Shown here piece by piece: positions 53,583 to 61,813 of a DNA stretch of 61,813 nt (the stretch's first letter is position 1; each line of letters opens with the position of its first letter). Below the pieces are notes generated by a model. The model did not search any database. It was not told the DNA's origin and was given only the letters and a program-made list of their open reading frames with translations. Where the stretch lies: positions 1 to 61,813 of the forward strand of contig JAJYJM010000010.1 of the NCBI GenBank assembly GCA_021789495.1, in the 5' to 3' direction. Made by a program: the position numbers and the translations under genes. Source of the stretch: Nitrospirota bacterium. Lineage in GTDB: Bacteria; Nitrospirota; JACRHJ01.

Positions 53583-53602
53583 TATAGATGGTCTCCCTTC
53601 GC

Positions 53603-53627
53603 CGGGCGCAATAAATTGCGCCCCTAC
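53603..53627 (-). repeat. GGGGCGCAATT palindrome at the rmlA stop (copy 3)
   Basis: The repeat begins GTAGGGGCG on the minus strand and its TAG is the rmlA stop codon. The rest fills the 40-base spacer to the rmlC-like gene. Confidence 0.85.
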
Positions 53628-54688
53628 AGTAATCCCACCTTGCTGTTGTCCCCAAGCATGAACCTGTACGCCGTGGGCTTGAGAGGCGACTTGCCCACCT
53701 CGACATTGCGGCCCACAAGGCTGTCCTCGATTCGCCTGTCCACCTCTTTTATTATGCTCCCTTCGAGGACAATGCTGTGCTCGATCTCCGAGGAAATCAC
53801 CTGGACGTTCTTGTCGATAGAGGTGAACGGACCGATGAACGAATTGATAACTCGCGCGTTCCTGCCGATTATCGCCGGGCCGCGCACGACGCTGTTTATG
53901 ACCTCCGCTCCGCTCTCGACTACGACTTTGAACTCCACCGTGGACGACGAATCGACATGCCCGTGAATACAGGTCGCAAGGCTGTCCAGCACCATCCTGT
54001 TCGCCTCGAGCATGTCCTCCAGCTTCCCGGTGTCCTTCCACCAGCCGTTCACCATGTGCGGATGCACTGTGTAGCCCTGGTCTATGAGGAACTGTATCGC
54101 GTCCGTTATCTCAAGCTCGCCCCTGGTCGAGGGTTTTATGCTCTTCGCGGCCCTGATGATATTTTTGTCGAACATATAGACGCCGACCAGCGCGAGGTCG
54201 CTTTTCGGCTCCGAAGGCTTCTCCACCAGCCTGACGACCTTGCCGTCTTTAAGCTCCGCGACGCCGAACTGCTTCGGGTTCGTCACCTTCGCCAGAAGTA
54301 TCTGCGCGTTCGGCCTGTCCCGCATGAACTCCTGGGCGAGTTCCTTTATGCCGCCAAGGATAAGGTTGTCTCCCAAGTACATCACGAACGGGTCGTCCTT
54401 TAAAAAATCCTCGGCTACAAGCACGGCATGCGCAAGACCCAGAGGCTCCGGCTGCTCGATATACGTAACCTTTATGCCGAAACCGGAACCGTTGCCCACG
54501 GCAGCCATTACCTCTTCCTTCGTGTCGCCCACGACTATGCCGATGTCCGTGATACCGGCGTCGCGTATGGCCTCGATGCCGTAGAAGAGCACGGGCTTGT
54601 TTGCCACGGGCACAAGCTGTTTCGCACTGGTGTAGGTTATCGGGCGAAGTCTCGTGCCCTTGCCGCCGGAAAGTATCAGCCCCTTCAT
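53624..54688 (-). CDS. rfbA: Glucose-1-phosphate thymidylyltransferase (long form)
   Basis: This 354-residue enzyme makes dTDP-glucose from glucose-1-phosphate and dTTP. It has the nucleotidyltransferase motif LSGGKGTRLRPIT, the EQPEPLGLAHAV and YLGDN signatures, and a C-terminal left-handed beta-helix (residues 250-340), marking the long form that differs from the 290-residue RmlA. The stop codon comes from a palindromic repeat. It follows lptD by 16 bases. Confidence 0.93.
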   Translation of the reverse strand: MKGLILSGGKGTRLRPITYTSAKQLVPVANKPVLFYGIEAIRDAGITDIGIVVGDTKEEVMAAVGNGSGFGIKVTYIEQPEPLGLAHAVLVAEDFLKDDPFVMYLGDNLILGGIKELAQEFMRDRPNAQILLAKVTNPKQFGVAELKDGKVVRLVEKPSEPKSDLALVGVYMFDKNIIRAAKSIKPSTRGELEITDAIQFLIDQGYTVHPHMVNGWWKDTGKLEDMLEANRMVLDSLATCIHGHVDSSSTVEFKVVVESGAEVINSVVRGPAIIGRNARVINSFIGPFTSIDKNVQVISSEIEHSIVLEGSIIKEVDRRIEDSLVGRNVEVGKSPLKPTAYRFMLGDNSKVGLL

Positions 54689-54704
54689 AAGCGCTCCTTA
54701 AACC

Positions 54705-56975
54705 TTAGAACTTCACGTTCCCGATGCCCTTGAGATTCAGCATTACCATGTACTGCTTACGGGTCGGACTGTTGAAGTAGTCGAACGTCAGCCCCCAGCA
54801 CTGTGAACTGTACGTCGCCGAACCGTCCGTTTCGCGGAAATTGCGGGTGTGCCAGTCGTACCATATCTTGGCCGAAAAGTTCCAGTGAGTCCCCAGTTTT
54901 ATTCCGCCGTCCAGCGTCAGGAAGTTGACCGTGCTCTCTTCATCCGCCTGGTTCAGAAGAAAATCGGTGGCAAAGTCGGTACTGGGAGTGAAGAAATCAA
55001 AATACGATGGCGACATGAAAGTCTGTTCTGCGTCGAGCGAATATCTCTGACCTATACCCGCGTGCCAGGACCCGTCCTTTGAATTGTAGCGGAGGTCGGT
55101 ATCCACGGAGCGTATGCTCCCCCGGTAGAAGTCGTACCGGAAGTCGTTGTTCAGAGAAAACCGCAGCGAGGAGCGATAGTTTACTTCGCCGTAGAGGCTT
55201 GAGAAGCTGCGCCTCCTCGTACCTATGAACGTGTCGGCGTAAAAGTCGTAGAACTGGCTTAATTTGACGGTAAGGAAATCCACCCTCGGTTCCGGAGTCC
55301 CGTCCCTGTATTTCAGAACGAAACGGTTCGTGAGGGAATAGGCGATCATGCTGCGCCTGGGAGACAGCGCCTTGACCTCATTGCTCGTACCGGCGGGCAT
55401 TACCTCTTCGCTGTCGAGAGTGTCCACGCCGTCGAAATCCGGAAAATTTTTACCTCCACGGCCGGCGACGTAATTATACGCGAACGTCGGGACAAGCGTA
55501 TGCCGCACACCCTCAAATGGGCCGCTGTTGAACAGGTAGAGCTTGTACAGGTCTGTCTGCGCCTTTATTCCCGCCCCGAACAGCCCGCGCTCCGTGTCGC
55601 TTTTATCCACCAGAACGCTGTTGCCGGTATTGGGATCGAACTTTGTGGTTTCACTATTGTCGTCAAGGCTGTATACCGTCTCGCGGTATCCGGCCTTGGG
55701 CTCAAGGTTCAGGCCGGAGAGGTTGAAGTCGTACGAGAGACGTGGAAATACGTCGAACCTCCTGCCGGAGACGCCCTTTACCTTGTAAAAGCTGGTTACG
55801 GCTGAGTCCAGGCCCAGGTAAAGCGACTGGTTCAGAAGCTGTTTCTTGACGATGTTCAAACCGGCCTCAGGCAGGCGCTGGACTATCGCATCGTTGTTCT
55901 GTGTAGGGTCGAGCCCTTCAGTATACTGCCCGAAAAAATACCCCCTGCCCCAGTCCTGGAGGTCGTCGAGCCAGACGTTTGAATCCAGCGTCCTCTGCGT
56001 CCTCTCGCGGGCGGTGTCGGTCAGGTCCCTGAAGAACTGTTTGTCGCTTAAGTTTATGTCCGCCATACCGGAAATGTTGGGAGTAAAGAAGTCCTGATAT
56101 TTCAGTGATATGTTATACCTGTCTGAATGAATGATCCGGTCTCTCATGTAGTAGCCGTAGAGCAGAAGCGAGGCATCCCTGCTGTGCGCGTAGCGGATCT
56201 CGTCCGCCGCGCCGAGGCCCCTAAGGCTCCTGTAATCGAGCGTGAGCGTGCTGTCGAAGTTACCGACTGGCGCCCAGTAATAGCTCTCTATAATTCTCGC
56301 CCCGTCTTTAGTGCTGTATCCTCCCGACGGTATCATAAATCCGCTCGTGCGGGGCTTCAGCATCGGAAGCCAGACATACGGCATGTAGAGCACGGGAACG
56401 CTCTTGATATAAAAGACCGCCCCCTTTGCAAAGACGTCCTTGTCCATCCGGACGTCGAGCGACCTGGCGCGCATATACCAGAACGGGCTTTTCGCGTCGC
56501 AGGTGGTGAATTTCCCGTCCTTTATTACATACTCCTGCTCCCCGACCTTCTCCAACGGATTACCGCCGATATGATAATCGCCTTTTTTAACGAGGATGTT
56601 GCCCTTCTCTATTACGCCGAGCTTCGTGTTGAAGTTTACTTTTATCGCATCCGCGAAGACGACATTATCCGGCGAGACGAGATACGCCTTGCCCCTGGCA
56701 AAGGCGTCCCCGGTTTTCTCGTTTAATGCGGCTTTCTCCGATGTCAGGGTATATCCCTTCTGCGTAATTTTCACGTGTCCTTCGGCAAAATAGGTGTCAG
56801 TCTTCCGGTCGTACCGGAGGCTGTCCGCCTGAATCGTAACCGGCTCTTTGGCATTGGCTATGGATTTTATCGTCCCGCCGATATTGTCGCCGTCCGCAAG
56901 GGCATGCGAGGCGGAAAAAAACGGCGCAAACGCTATCATTATCGCTGCCGTAAGTGCGCATAAAAAAAGTCTCAT
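54705..56975 (-). CDS. lptD: LPS-assembly protein LptD
   Basis: LptD inserts LPS into the outer leaflet of the outer membrane. Its 756 residues have a signal peptide (cleavage near ASHALA), an N-terminal OstA jellyroll (VTIQADSLRYDRKTDTYFAEGHVKIT) and a large C-terminal beta-barrel. Only one cysteine (FTTCDAKSPFW) is visible after the signal region, so the disulfide pattern of E. coli LptD seems absent. It overlaps the folC stop and sits just before the nucleotide-sugar genes. Confidence 0.94.
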   Translation of the reverse strand: MRLFLCALTAAIMIAFAPFFSASHALADGDNIGGTIKSIANAKEPVTIQADSLRYDRKTDTYFAEGHVKITQKGYTLTSEKAALNEKTGDAFARGKAYLVSPDNVVFADAIKVNFNTKLGVIEKGNILVKKGDYHIGGNPLEKVGEQEYVIKDGKFTTCDAKSPFWYMRARSLDVRMDKDVFAKGAVFYIKSVPVLYMPYVWLPMLKPRTSGFMIPSGGYSTKDGARIIESYYWAPVGNFDSTLTLDYRSLRGLGAADEIRYAHSRDASLLLYGYYMRDRIIHSDRYNISLKYQDFFTPNISGMADINLSDKQFFRDLTDTARERTQRTLDSNVWLDDLQDWGRGYFFGQYTEGLDPTQNNDAIVQRLPEAGLNIVKKQLLNQSLYLGLDSAVTSFYKVKGVSGRRFDVFPRLSYDFNLSGLNLEPKAGYRETVYSLDDNSETTKFDPNTGNSVLVDKSDTERGLFGAGIKAQTDLYKLYLFNSGPFEGVRHTLVPTFAYNYVAGRGGKNFPDFDGVDTLDSEEVMPAGTSNEVKALSPRRSMIAYSLTNRFVLKYRDGTPEPRVDFLTVKLSQFYDFYADTFIGTRRRSFSSLYGEVNYRSSLRFSLNNDFRYDFYRGSIRSVDTDLRYNSKDGSWHAGIGQRYSLDAEQTFMSPSYFDFFTPSTDFATDFLLNQADEESTVNFLTLDGGIKLGTHWNFSAKIWYDWHTRNFRETDGSATYSSQCWGLTFDYFNSPTRKQYMVMLNLKGIGNVKF

Positions 56976-58288
56976 GCCTTAAGGAATTGCTCCCTCTTCG
57001 ACAGCCATGCCTTCGCCTCTCCCACGACATACAGTGAGCCGGTAACCAGCACCATGTCGTCCGGCCCGGCCCATGACAGCGCCTTCTCAAGCGCGCCCGG
57101 CACGTCGGCGCAGACCGTCGCCTGGCCTTTGCCGCCGTCAAGATTCCGTGAAAGCTCATCGGCGGGGACGGCGCGGCTGTAGTCGGCCTGCGTGAATATC
57201 ACTCTGTCCGCCAGTGGCAGAAGATAAGCCGCCATGTCGCGGAAGTCCTTGTCCGCCAAGACCCCAAGGACAAGCAGAAGCCGCCCGTACCGGCCCGAGT
57301 AGTACTTTTTTATCGCCGCCGCGAGCGCCCTCGCCGAATCCGTGTTATGCGCCCCGTCCAGCACGACAAGCGGCTTTTGCGAGACCGTTTCCAGCCTTCC
57401 TTCCCACCTGACCGACGCAAAACCTTTTCTTATCGCATCCTCCGGGACTGCCATGCCGGACACGGACAACGCGCAAAGAGCAGTGGCGGCATTGATTAAC
57501 TGGTGCTCTCCGGCGAGCGGAACCAAAACCCCTTTTATCTCGCCGCCCGGCCCCCGGTAATCCAGTTCCTGGATAACATCGCCGTCTTTCCAACGATAGC
57601 CCGACGCGCTGTATCCAAAATCTTCGCCCATTACGTAGAGCGGGGCCTCCTTCTCGCGGCAGACGCCCCTGATGCAGTCCAGCGCCTCAGGCTTTCTCTC
57701 CGACGTCACGAGCGGTACGCCCGGCTTTATAATCCCCGCCTTCTCGTGCGCTATCGCTTCTATGGTATCCCCAAGGTATTCCCTGTGCTCCAGTTCCACA
57801 TTGGTTATCACGGAGCACTCAGGCGTTATTACGTTTGTCGAATCGAGCCTGCCGCCCATCCCGACTTCCAGCACAACCGCCCCGGCATCCTTCTCCCTGA
57901 AATAATCGAATGCCACGGCGGTGGTAAACTCGAAGAAAGTCGGCTTCATATCGGGCGCATGGACATCCAGAAGTCTTTTCAGCCTGTCCGCAAGCGCCGC
58001 CACTTCCTCTTTTGATATTTCGTCCCCATCAACAGTCATCCTCTCGGTGAAGCTGACGAGATGGGGTGATGTATAAAGGCCCGTCCTGTATCCAGCCGCC
58101 CTCAGGGCGGACGCCGAAAGCGCGGACACCGAACCCTTGCCGTTCGTTCCGGTTATGTGCAGGAATTTCCTGCCCTTCTCCGGACGGCCCAGTATTTCGA
58201 GGAGCCGGAATGTGTTCTCCAGGCCCAGCTTCGTCCCGAACTTCTGGAGGCCGAAAAGGAAATCCACCGTCCGGTCGAAGTCCGTCAC
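56972..58288 (-). CDS. folC: Bifunctional folylpolyglutamate/dihydrofolate synthase FolC
   Basis: FolC adds glutamate to dihydropteroate and folates. Its 438 residues have the Mur-ligase-type P-loop HITGTNGKGSVSA, VLEVGMGGRLDSTN and LDGAHN, all family hallmarks. It overlaps accD and lptD by four bases each. The accD-folC pairing is widespread. Confidence 0.96.
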   Translation of the reverse strand: MTDFDRTVDFLFGLQKFGTKLGLENTFRLLEILGRPEKGRKFLHITGTNGKGSVSALSASALRAAGYRTGLYTSPHLVSFTERMTVDGDEISKEEVAALADRLKRLLDVHAPDMKPTFFEFTTAVAFDYFREKDAGAVVLEVGMGGRLDSTNVITPECSVITNVELEHREYLGDTIEAIAHEKAGIIKPGVPLVTSERKPEALDCIRGVCREKEAPLYVMGEDFGYSASGYRWKDGDVIQELDYRGPGGEIKGVLVPLAGEHQLINAATALCALSVSGMAVPEDAIRKGFASVRWEGRLETVSQKPLVVLDGAHNTDSARALAAAIKKYYSGRYGRLLLVLGVLADKDFRDMAAYLLPLADRVIFTQADYSRAVPADELSRNLDGGKGQATVCADVPGALEKALSWAGPDDMVLVTGSLYVVGEAKAWLSKREQFLKA

Positions 58289-59139
58289 TTCGCGTTTCCA
58301 CGGAAGAAGGCCAGGGTATTCACCAGCGTCTCCTTCATGTGTTTCCTGTCGATAATCATGTCCACCTGCCCGTGTTCAAGCTGGAACTCCGCGCGCTGGA
58401 AGCCCTCAGGGAGCTGTTTCTTTATAGTCTGCTCGATTACCCTCGGCCCCGCGAAACCTATAAGCGACCTGGGTTCTGCGATTATGATGTCCCCAAGGCT
58501 CGAAAAGCTCGCCGACACGCCGCCGAAGGTAGGGTCCGTAAGGACGGAGATGAACGGGATCCCCTTTGCCCCCAGCCTCGCGACGGCGGAGGAGGTCTTA
58601 GCCATCTGCATAAGGGATACAAGCCCCTCCTGCATCCTGGCCCCGCCGGAAGACGAGAAAGTAATGAACGGCATGTCCTTCTCAAGGGAATTCTCAGCCG
58701 CCAGCGCTATCTTCTCCCCGACGACGGAACCCATGCTTCCGCCCATGAACCCGAAGTCGAGCACCGCAACGGTGACGGGATAGCCGCCTATTCTCGCCTC
58801 GCCCGCGATTATGGCGTCCTTCAGGCCGGTCGCCTCCTGAGAACTCTTCAGCTTGTCCCTGTAGCGCACGGTGTCTTTGAACTCCAGGAAGTCCCTGGGC
58901 GCGATGTCCGGGAATAATTCCACAAGGCTTCCTTCGTCGGCGATAAGGTCAAGGCGCTCCCTGGCCGTTATCCTAAAGTGATAGTCGCACTTCGGGCAGA
59001 CCTTGAGGTTCTTGTCTATCTCTTTTTTGTAGACAATTTCCTTGCAGTTGTCGCACTTTACCCACAGGCCCTCCGGTATCTTGACCTTCTTTTCCGGCTG
59101 CTGGGCCTTCGGGGCTTTTACTTTTTTAAACCAGGCCAC
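58285..59139 (-). CDS. accD: Acetyl-CoA carboxylase carboxyltransferase subunit beta
   Basis: AccD pairs with AccA to carboxylate acetyl-CoA to malonyl-CoA in fatty-acid synthesis. Its 284 residues begin with a Cys4 zinc ribbon (Cys29, Cys32, Cys48, Cys51), followed by the carboxyltransferase core with GGSMGSVVGEKI and SSSGGARMQEG. It overlaps the upstream nitrilase-family stop by 14 bases. No accA lies in the window. Confidence 0.97.
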   Translation of the reverse strand: MAWFKKVKAPKAQQPEKKVKIPEGLWVKCDNCKEIVYKKEIDKNLKVCPKCDYHFRITARERLDLIADEGSLVELFPDIAPRDFLEFKDTVRYRDKLKSSQEATGLKDAIIAGEARIGGYPVTVAVLDFGFMGGSMGSVVGEKIALAAENSLEKDMPFITFSSSGGARMQEGLVSLMQMAKTSSAVARLGAKGIPFISVLTDPTFGGVSASFSSLGDIIIAEPRSLIGFAGPRVIEQTIKKQLPEGFQRAEFQLEHGQVDMIIDRKHMKETLVNTLAFFRGNAK

Positions 59140-59965
59140 TTGGGTTCAGCTCCAAAAGGTCTCCGTATGTCTCAGGGCGCCTGTCACCCAGGAAGTTCCA
59201 GAGCTCGCGCGCCTCGGACACGGTATCCGTGTCTATCTCAGCCATGACAACCGCGTCGCTTTTACCGGTAGGCTCGATGGCAATCTCGCCGAAAGGGTTC
59301 GCCAGGAAGCTCTTGCCGTAAAATCTCTGGCGCTCCGAGCCGCCCACGCGGTTCACGCGAAAGACGTATATCCCGTTCGCAATCGCCGCCGACGTTATCA
59401 TCTTCTCCCACTTCGACGCGGAGGCGAACGCCGCGGCAGTCGGGGCGATGACAACCTGCGCGCCCTTCAGCGCCAGCGCCCGGAAGCCCTCCGGGAAGAA
59501 GACGTCCCAGCAGAGCTGGACGCCGATTTTACCGCATGCCGTATCGAAGACCGGAAAGCCGGTGTCTCCCGGCTGGAAATAAAACTTCTCGCGCCACAGA
59601 GGTATGTCCGGGACGTGCACCTTCCTGTATTTCCCGGCGATGCTCCCGTCGGCGTCGATTACGAAGGCGGTGTTGTAATATTTCCCGCCGTAGGATTTCT
59701 CTAATACAGGGCAGACGAAGACGGCTCCGCTCTCCTTCGCAAGCTCTCTCATCTTAGATATTGTCTCGCCGTCCTCGCCCTCGGCGAGCGCAAACGCGCC
59801 CTCGTCCGGGTTCGCCGGGAACCACGGCAGGTGAAAGAGCTGCTGGAACGCGATAAGGTTCGCCCCGTTCTCAAGGGCGTAGCGGGCCATCTCGGAGGCC
59901 TTCTTCAGGTTCTTCCCGGTATCGTCCGAGCAGGACATCTGTATCCCGGCAATCTTATAGCGCAT
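59126..59965 (-). CDS. Carbon-nitrogen hydrolase (nitrilase) family protein with Glu-to-Gln change
   Basis: This 279-residue protein resembles beta-ureidopropionase / N-carbamoylputrescine amidase type enzymes. Of the catalytic triad, Lys115 (KYRKVHVPD) and Cys152 (VQLCWDVFFPE) are present, but the Glu expected at the QELF position is Gln42 (FQQLFHLPWFP). The codons read CAG CAG. This could reduce or alter hydrolysis, or define a special subgroup. It is one base from the secA stop and overlaps accD. Confidence 0.85.
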   Translation of the reverse strand: MRYKIAGIQMSCSDDTGKNLKKASEMARYALENGANLIAFQQLFHLPWFPANPDEGAFALAEGEDGETISKMRELAKESGAVFVCPVLEKSYGGKYYNTAFVIDADGSIAGKYRKVHVPDIPLWREKFYFQPGDTGFPVFDTACGKIGVQLCWDVFFPEGFRALALKGAQVVIAPTAAAFASASKWEKMITSAAIANGIYVFRVNRVGGSERQRFYGKSFLANPFGEIAIEPTGKSDAVVMAEIDTDTVSEARELWNFLGDRRPETYGDLLELNPSGLV

Positions 59966-59966
59966 T

Positions 59967-61813
59967 TTACCTTCCGTGGCACTTCTTGTATTTTTTCCCG
60001 GAGCCGCAGGGGCAGGGGTCGTTCCGCCCGACCTTGTTTTCCGCCCTCACCGGCTTCTTCGGCTCGTCGCCCTGTTCGCCCCGGTTCATCACGAGCTTCT
60101 GCGGCCTTCTCCGCGTCTCGCGCTCCATCGCCTCCTGCCGCACAACCTGCACGGTCGAGAGCCTCTCCAGCGTGTCCATCTTTATGCGGTCCACCATCTC
60201 CATGAACATTTCAAAACCCTCTTTTTTGTATGCCACGAGCGGGTCCTGCTGCCCGTAGCCCCGAAGGCCTATACCCTCTTTCAGGTGATCCATGTTCAGG
60301 AGGTGCTCTTTCCAAAGCGAGTCTATCATGTCGAGAATCACGCGCTTCTCAAGCCATCTCAGGAACTCCGTCCCTGAGTCCTGCTCCTTCTTCTCGTATG
60401 CCTCCTTGAGAGTCGCGGCAAGGGATTCCTTCAGTTCTTCGATGCCGTTGACGGAGCGGAGCTTTTCGGGGTCGAGCGTAACGGAGAAGCTTTTCTTTAC
60501 CGCGCCCGCGAGGCCCTTCAGGTCCCACTCCTCGGCATATTTCCCCTGTTCGCAGAATGTATCGACAAGCCGGCTTGATACGTCCTCTATCATCTCCAGC
60601 ACGTCCTGCTTCAAGTCGTCGCTTGCCAGGACCTGCTTGCGCTGCTCGTAGATGACTTTCCTCTGCGTGTTCATCACGTCGTCGTATTCGAGGAGCTGTT
60701 TTCTTATGTCGAAGTTATGGCCCTCGACCTTCTTCTGCGCGTTCTCGATGGCCCTACTAACCATCCTGGCCTCGATGGGCACGCCTTCTTCCATTCCGAG
60801 AGTGTTCATTATCTTGGCGATGCGCTCGGAGTTGAATATGCGGAGCAGGTCGTCTTCAAGCGAGAGGTAGAAACGCGAAGAGCCCGGGTCTCCCTGGCGC
60901 CCGGAACGACCACGGAGCTGGTTGTCGATTCGCCTTGACTCGTGCCTTTCCGTGCCGATAATGTGCAACCCTCCGGCCTCGACGACCTTCCTGTGGTCCT
61001 CGTCCGTTATCAGCTTCCACCTGTCCACCTCCGCCTGCACTACGGAGGGCTCAGCCTCGTCGGGATTAATACCCTTGCCTATGAGTTCCTGCTTCGCGAG
61101 CATCTTCGGGTTTCCGCCAAGGAGGATGTCCGTGCCGCGGCCCGCCATGTTCGTGGCGATTGTAACCGTGCCTGAGCGCCCCGCCTGGGATACTATCTCG
61201 GATTCCTTTTCGTGGTATTTCGCGTTCAGGACGTTATGTTTAACTCCTTTTTTCTTCAGCAGGGATGAGATGTGCTCGGATTTTTCGACCGAGATTGTGC
61301 CGACGAGGACGGGCTGGCTTCGCTTGTCGCAGTCGATAATGTCTTCTATGACCGCGTTGTATTTCTCTTTAGTGGTCTTGTAAATCTGGTCCGGGTTGTC
61401 CACCCTTACCATAGACTGGTTCGCGGGGATTACCATGACTTCGAGGTCGTATATCTTGGCGAATTCTCCGGCCTCGGTGTCGGCGGTGCCCGTCATGCCG
61501 GCGAGCTTGCCGTACATCCTGAAGTAGTTCTGGAAGGTAATCGTCGCAAGCGTCTGGTTCTCGGCCTCGATTTTGACGCCTTCCTTCGCCTCTACCGCCT
61601 GGTGGAGTCCCTCGCTCCAGCGCCTGCCCGGCATAAGCCTGCCGGTGAAGTCGTCAACGATTATTACCTCGCCGTCCTTGACGACATAGTCCACGTCCCT
61701 CTTATACATCGCGTGGGCGCGCAGGGCCTGGCCCACATGATGGACAAGCTCGATATTGGACGGATCGTAGAGGTTCTGCACTCCGAGCATCCGCTCCACC
61801 TTCTCGTTCCCGG
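59967..61813 (-). CDS. secA: Preprotein translocase ATPase SecA (C-terminal part, cut by the window edge)
   Basis: SecA drives Sec-dependent protein export. About 615 residues are seen, from [17 protein letters not shown], preceding the HVGQALRAH motif, through the second nucleotide-binding domain ([34 protein letters not shown]), the helical wing and scaffold, to the zinc motif [13 protein letters not shown] that binds SecB and phospholipid. The frame is open to the end of the window, so the N-terminal third lies outside. A GTG at 61799 is internal, not the start. Confidence 0.97.
   Translation of the reverse strand, partial: GNEKVERMLGVQNLYDPSNIELVHHVGQALRAHAMYKRDVDYVVKDGEVIIVDDFTGRLMPGRRWSEGLHQAVEAKEGVKIEAENQTLATITFQNYFRMYGKLAGMTGTADTEAGEFAKIYDLEVMVIPANQSMVRVDNPDQIYKTTKEKYNAVIEDIIDCDKRSQPVLVGTISVEKSEHISSLLKKKGVKHNVLNAKYHEKESEIVSQAGRSGTVTIATNMAGRGTDILLGGNPKMLAKQELIGKGINPDEAEPSVVQAEVDRWKLITDEDHRKVVEAGGLHIIGTERHESRRIDNQLRGRSGRQGDPGSSRFYLSLEDDLLRIFNSERIAKIMNTLGMEEGVPIEARMVSRAIENAQKKVEGHNFDIRKQLLEYDDVMNTQRKVIYEQRKQVLASDDLKQDVLEMIEDVSSRLVDTFCEQGKYAEEWDLKGLAGAVKKSFSVTLDPEKLRSVNGIEELKESLAATLKEAYEKKEQDSGTEFLRWLEKRVILDMIDSLWKEHLLNMDHLKEGIGLRGYGQQDPLVAYKKEGFEMFMEMVDRIKMDTLERLSTVQVVRQEAMERETRRRPQKLVMNRGEQGDEPKKPVRAENKVGRNDPCPCGSGKKYKKCHGR

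Noticed and set aside
61797..61799. GTG near the right edge as the start of a 610-residue SecA
   Set aside because: The frame continues with SecA-like sequence to the window edge, so the gene is truncated by the window.
1..61813. CRISPR array, integrated phage, IS element or replication origin
   Set aside because: No regular spacer array, transposase, integrase or DnaA-box cluster was seen; the repeats are short palindromes without coding capacity.

Overview
The window reads as a chromosomal segment of a Gram-negative, moderately GC-rich bacterium. The best guess is a Desulfobacterota / deltaproteobacteria-like lineage (inference). Grounds: the outer-membrane genes lptD and a PagL-like deacylase, Hfq, the runs rimP-nusA-ylxR-infB-ylxP-rbfA-nrnA-truB-rpsO-pnp-(M16 protease)-dut and mutL-miaA-hfq, serine palmitoyltransferase-like genes, and many short palindromic repeats of the GTCATTCCCG...CGGGAAT type. 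No phage, transposase, CRISPR array or rRNA was seen. Coding density is very high, with many 1-14 bp overlaps (ATGA, TGATG, TTGA) between consecutive genes.

Region by region. (1) 1-558: a gene-poor mosaic of at least four kinds of short dispersed repeat. (2) 559-16086, all on the minus strand: one long run for translation and RNA metabolism, transcribed rimP to nusA to ylxR/L7Ae to infB to ylxP to rbfA to nrnA to truB to rpsO to pnp to an M16 peptidase, dut, mutL, miaA, hfq and a Nudix hydrolase. (3) 16138-23469: a site-2-protease-like gene, trmL, ogt, an MBL-fold hydrolase, and an apparent operon of glutamate dehydrogenase, ABC-2 exporter and small diheme cytochrome, then a GlcD-type FAD oxidase. 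(4) 23485-32034: a zinc phospholipase C-like protein, smc, a small coiled-coil protein with a near-consensus promoter, and a group of exported proteins (esterase lipoprotein, pseudopilin-like lipoprotein, LEA14-like lipoprotein, transglutaminase). (5) 32166-37211, plus strand: a sigma70-type promoter, a 1080-residue TPR protein, an ExeA-like ATPase and an Aur1/PAP2-like membrane phosphotransferase. (6) 37183-40078, minus strand: a CTP-type lipid kinase, a serine palmitoyltransferase-like enzyme and a CerR-like reductase. Together with the PAP2 gene these form a candidate bacterial sphingolipid locus. (7) 40260-41170: a PilZ-receiver fusion and tRNA-Arg(CCT). (8) 41440-46181: an unusual four-gene set of methyltransferase, U32-family Fe-S protein, polyketide aromatase/cyclase-like protein and FabF-like ketosynthase, downstream of malate dehydrogenase. 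It is a candidate oxygen-independent aromatic-metabolite pathway. (9) 46200-48842: a CorC/HlyC-type CBS protein, a divergent H-NOX-like protein and a PagL-like lipid A deacylase. (10) 48967-61813: an envelope-sugar run transcribed secA (partial), nitrilase-family protein, accD, folC, lptD, rmlA, rmlC-like, rmlB, rmlD, ugd, uxs. It would supply dTDP-rhamnose and UDP-glucuronate/UDP-xylose next to the LPS insertion protein.

A recurring oddity is that short palindromic repeats lie not only between genes but also inside or at the edges of coding sequences. They are in frame in mutL and rmlD, they form the 3' ends of rmlA and the methyltransferase, and they supply the start region of the PagL-like gene. 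All functions are inferred from the sequence by eye; no database search was run.
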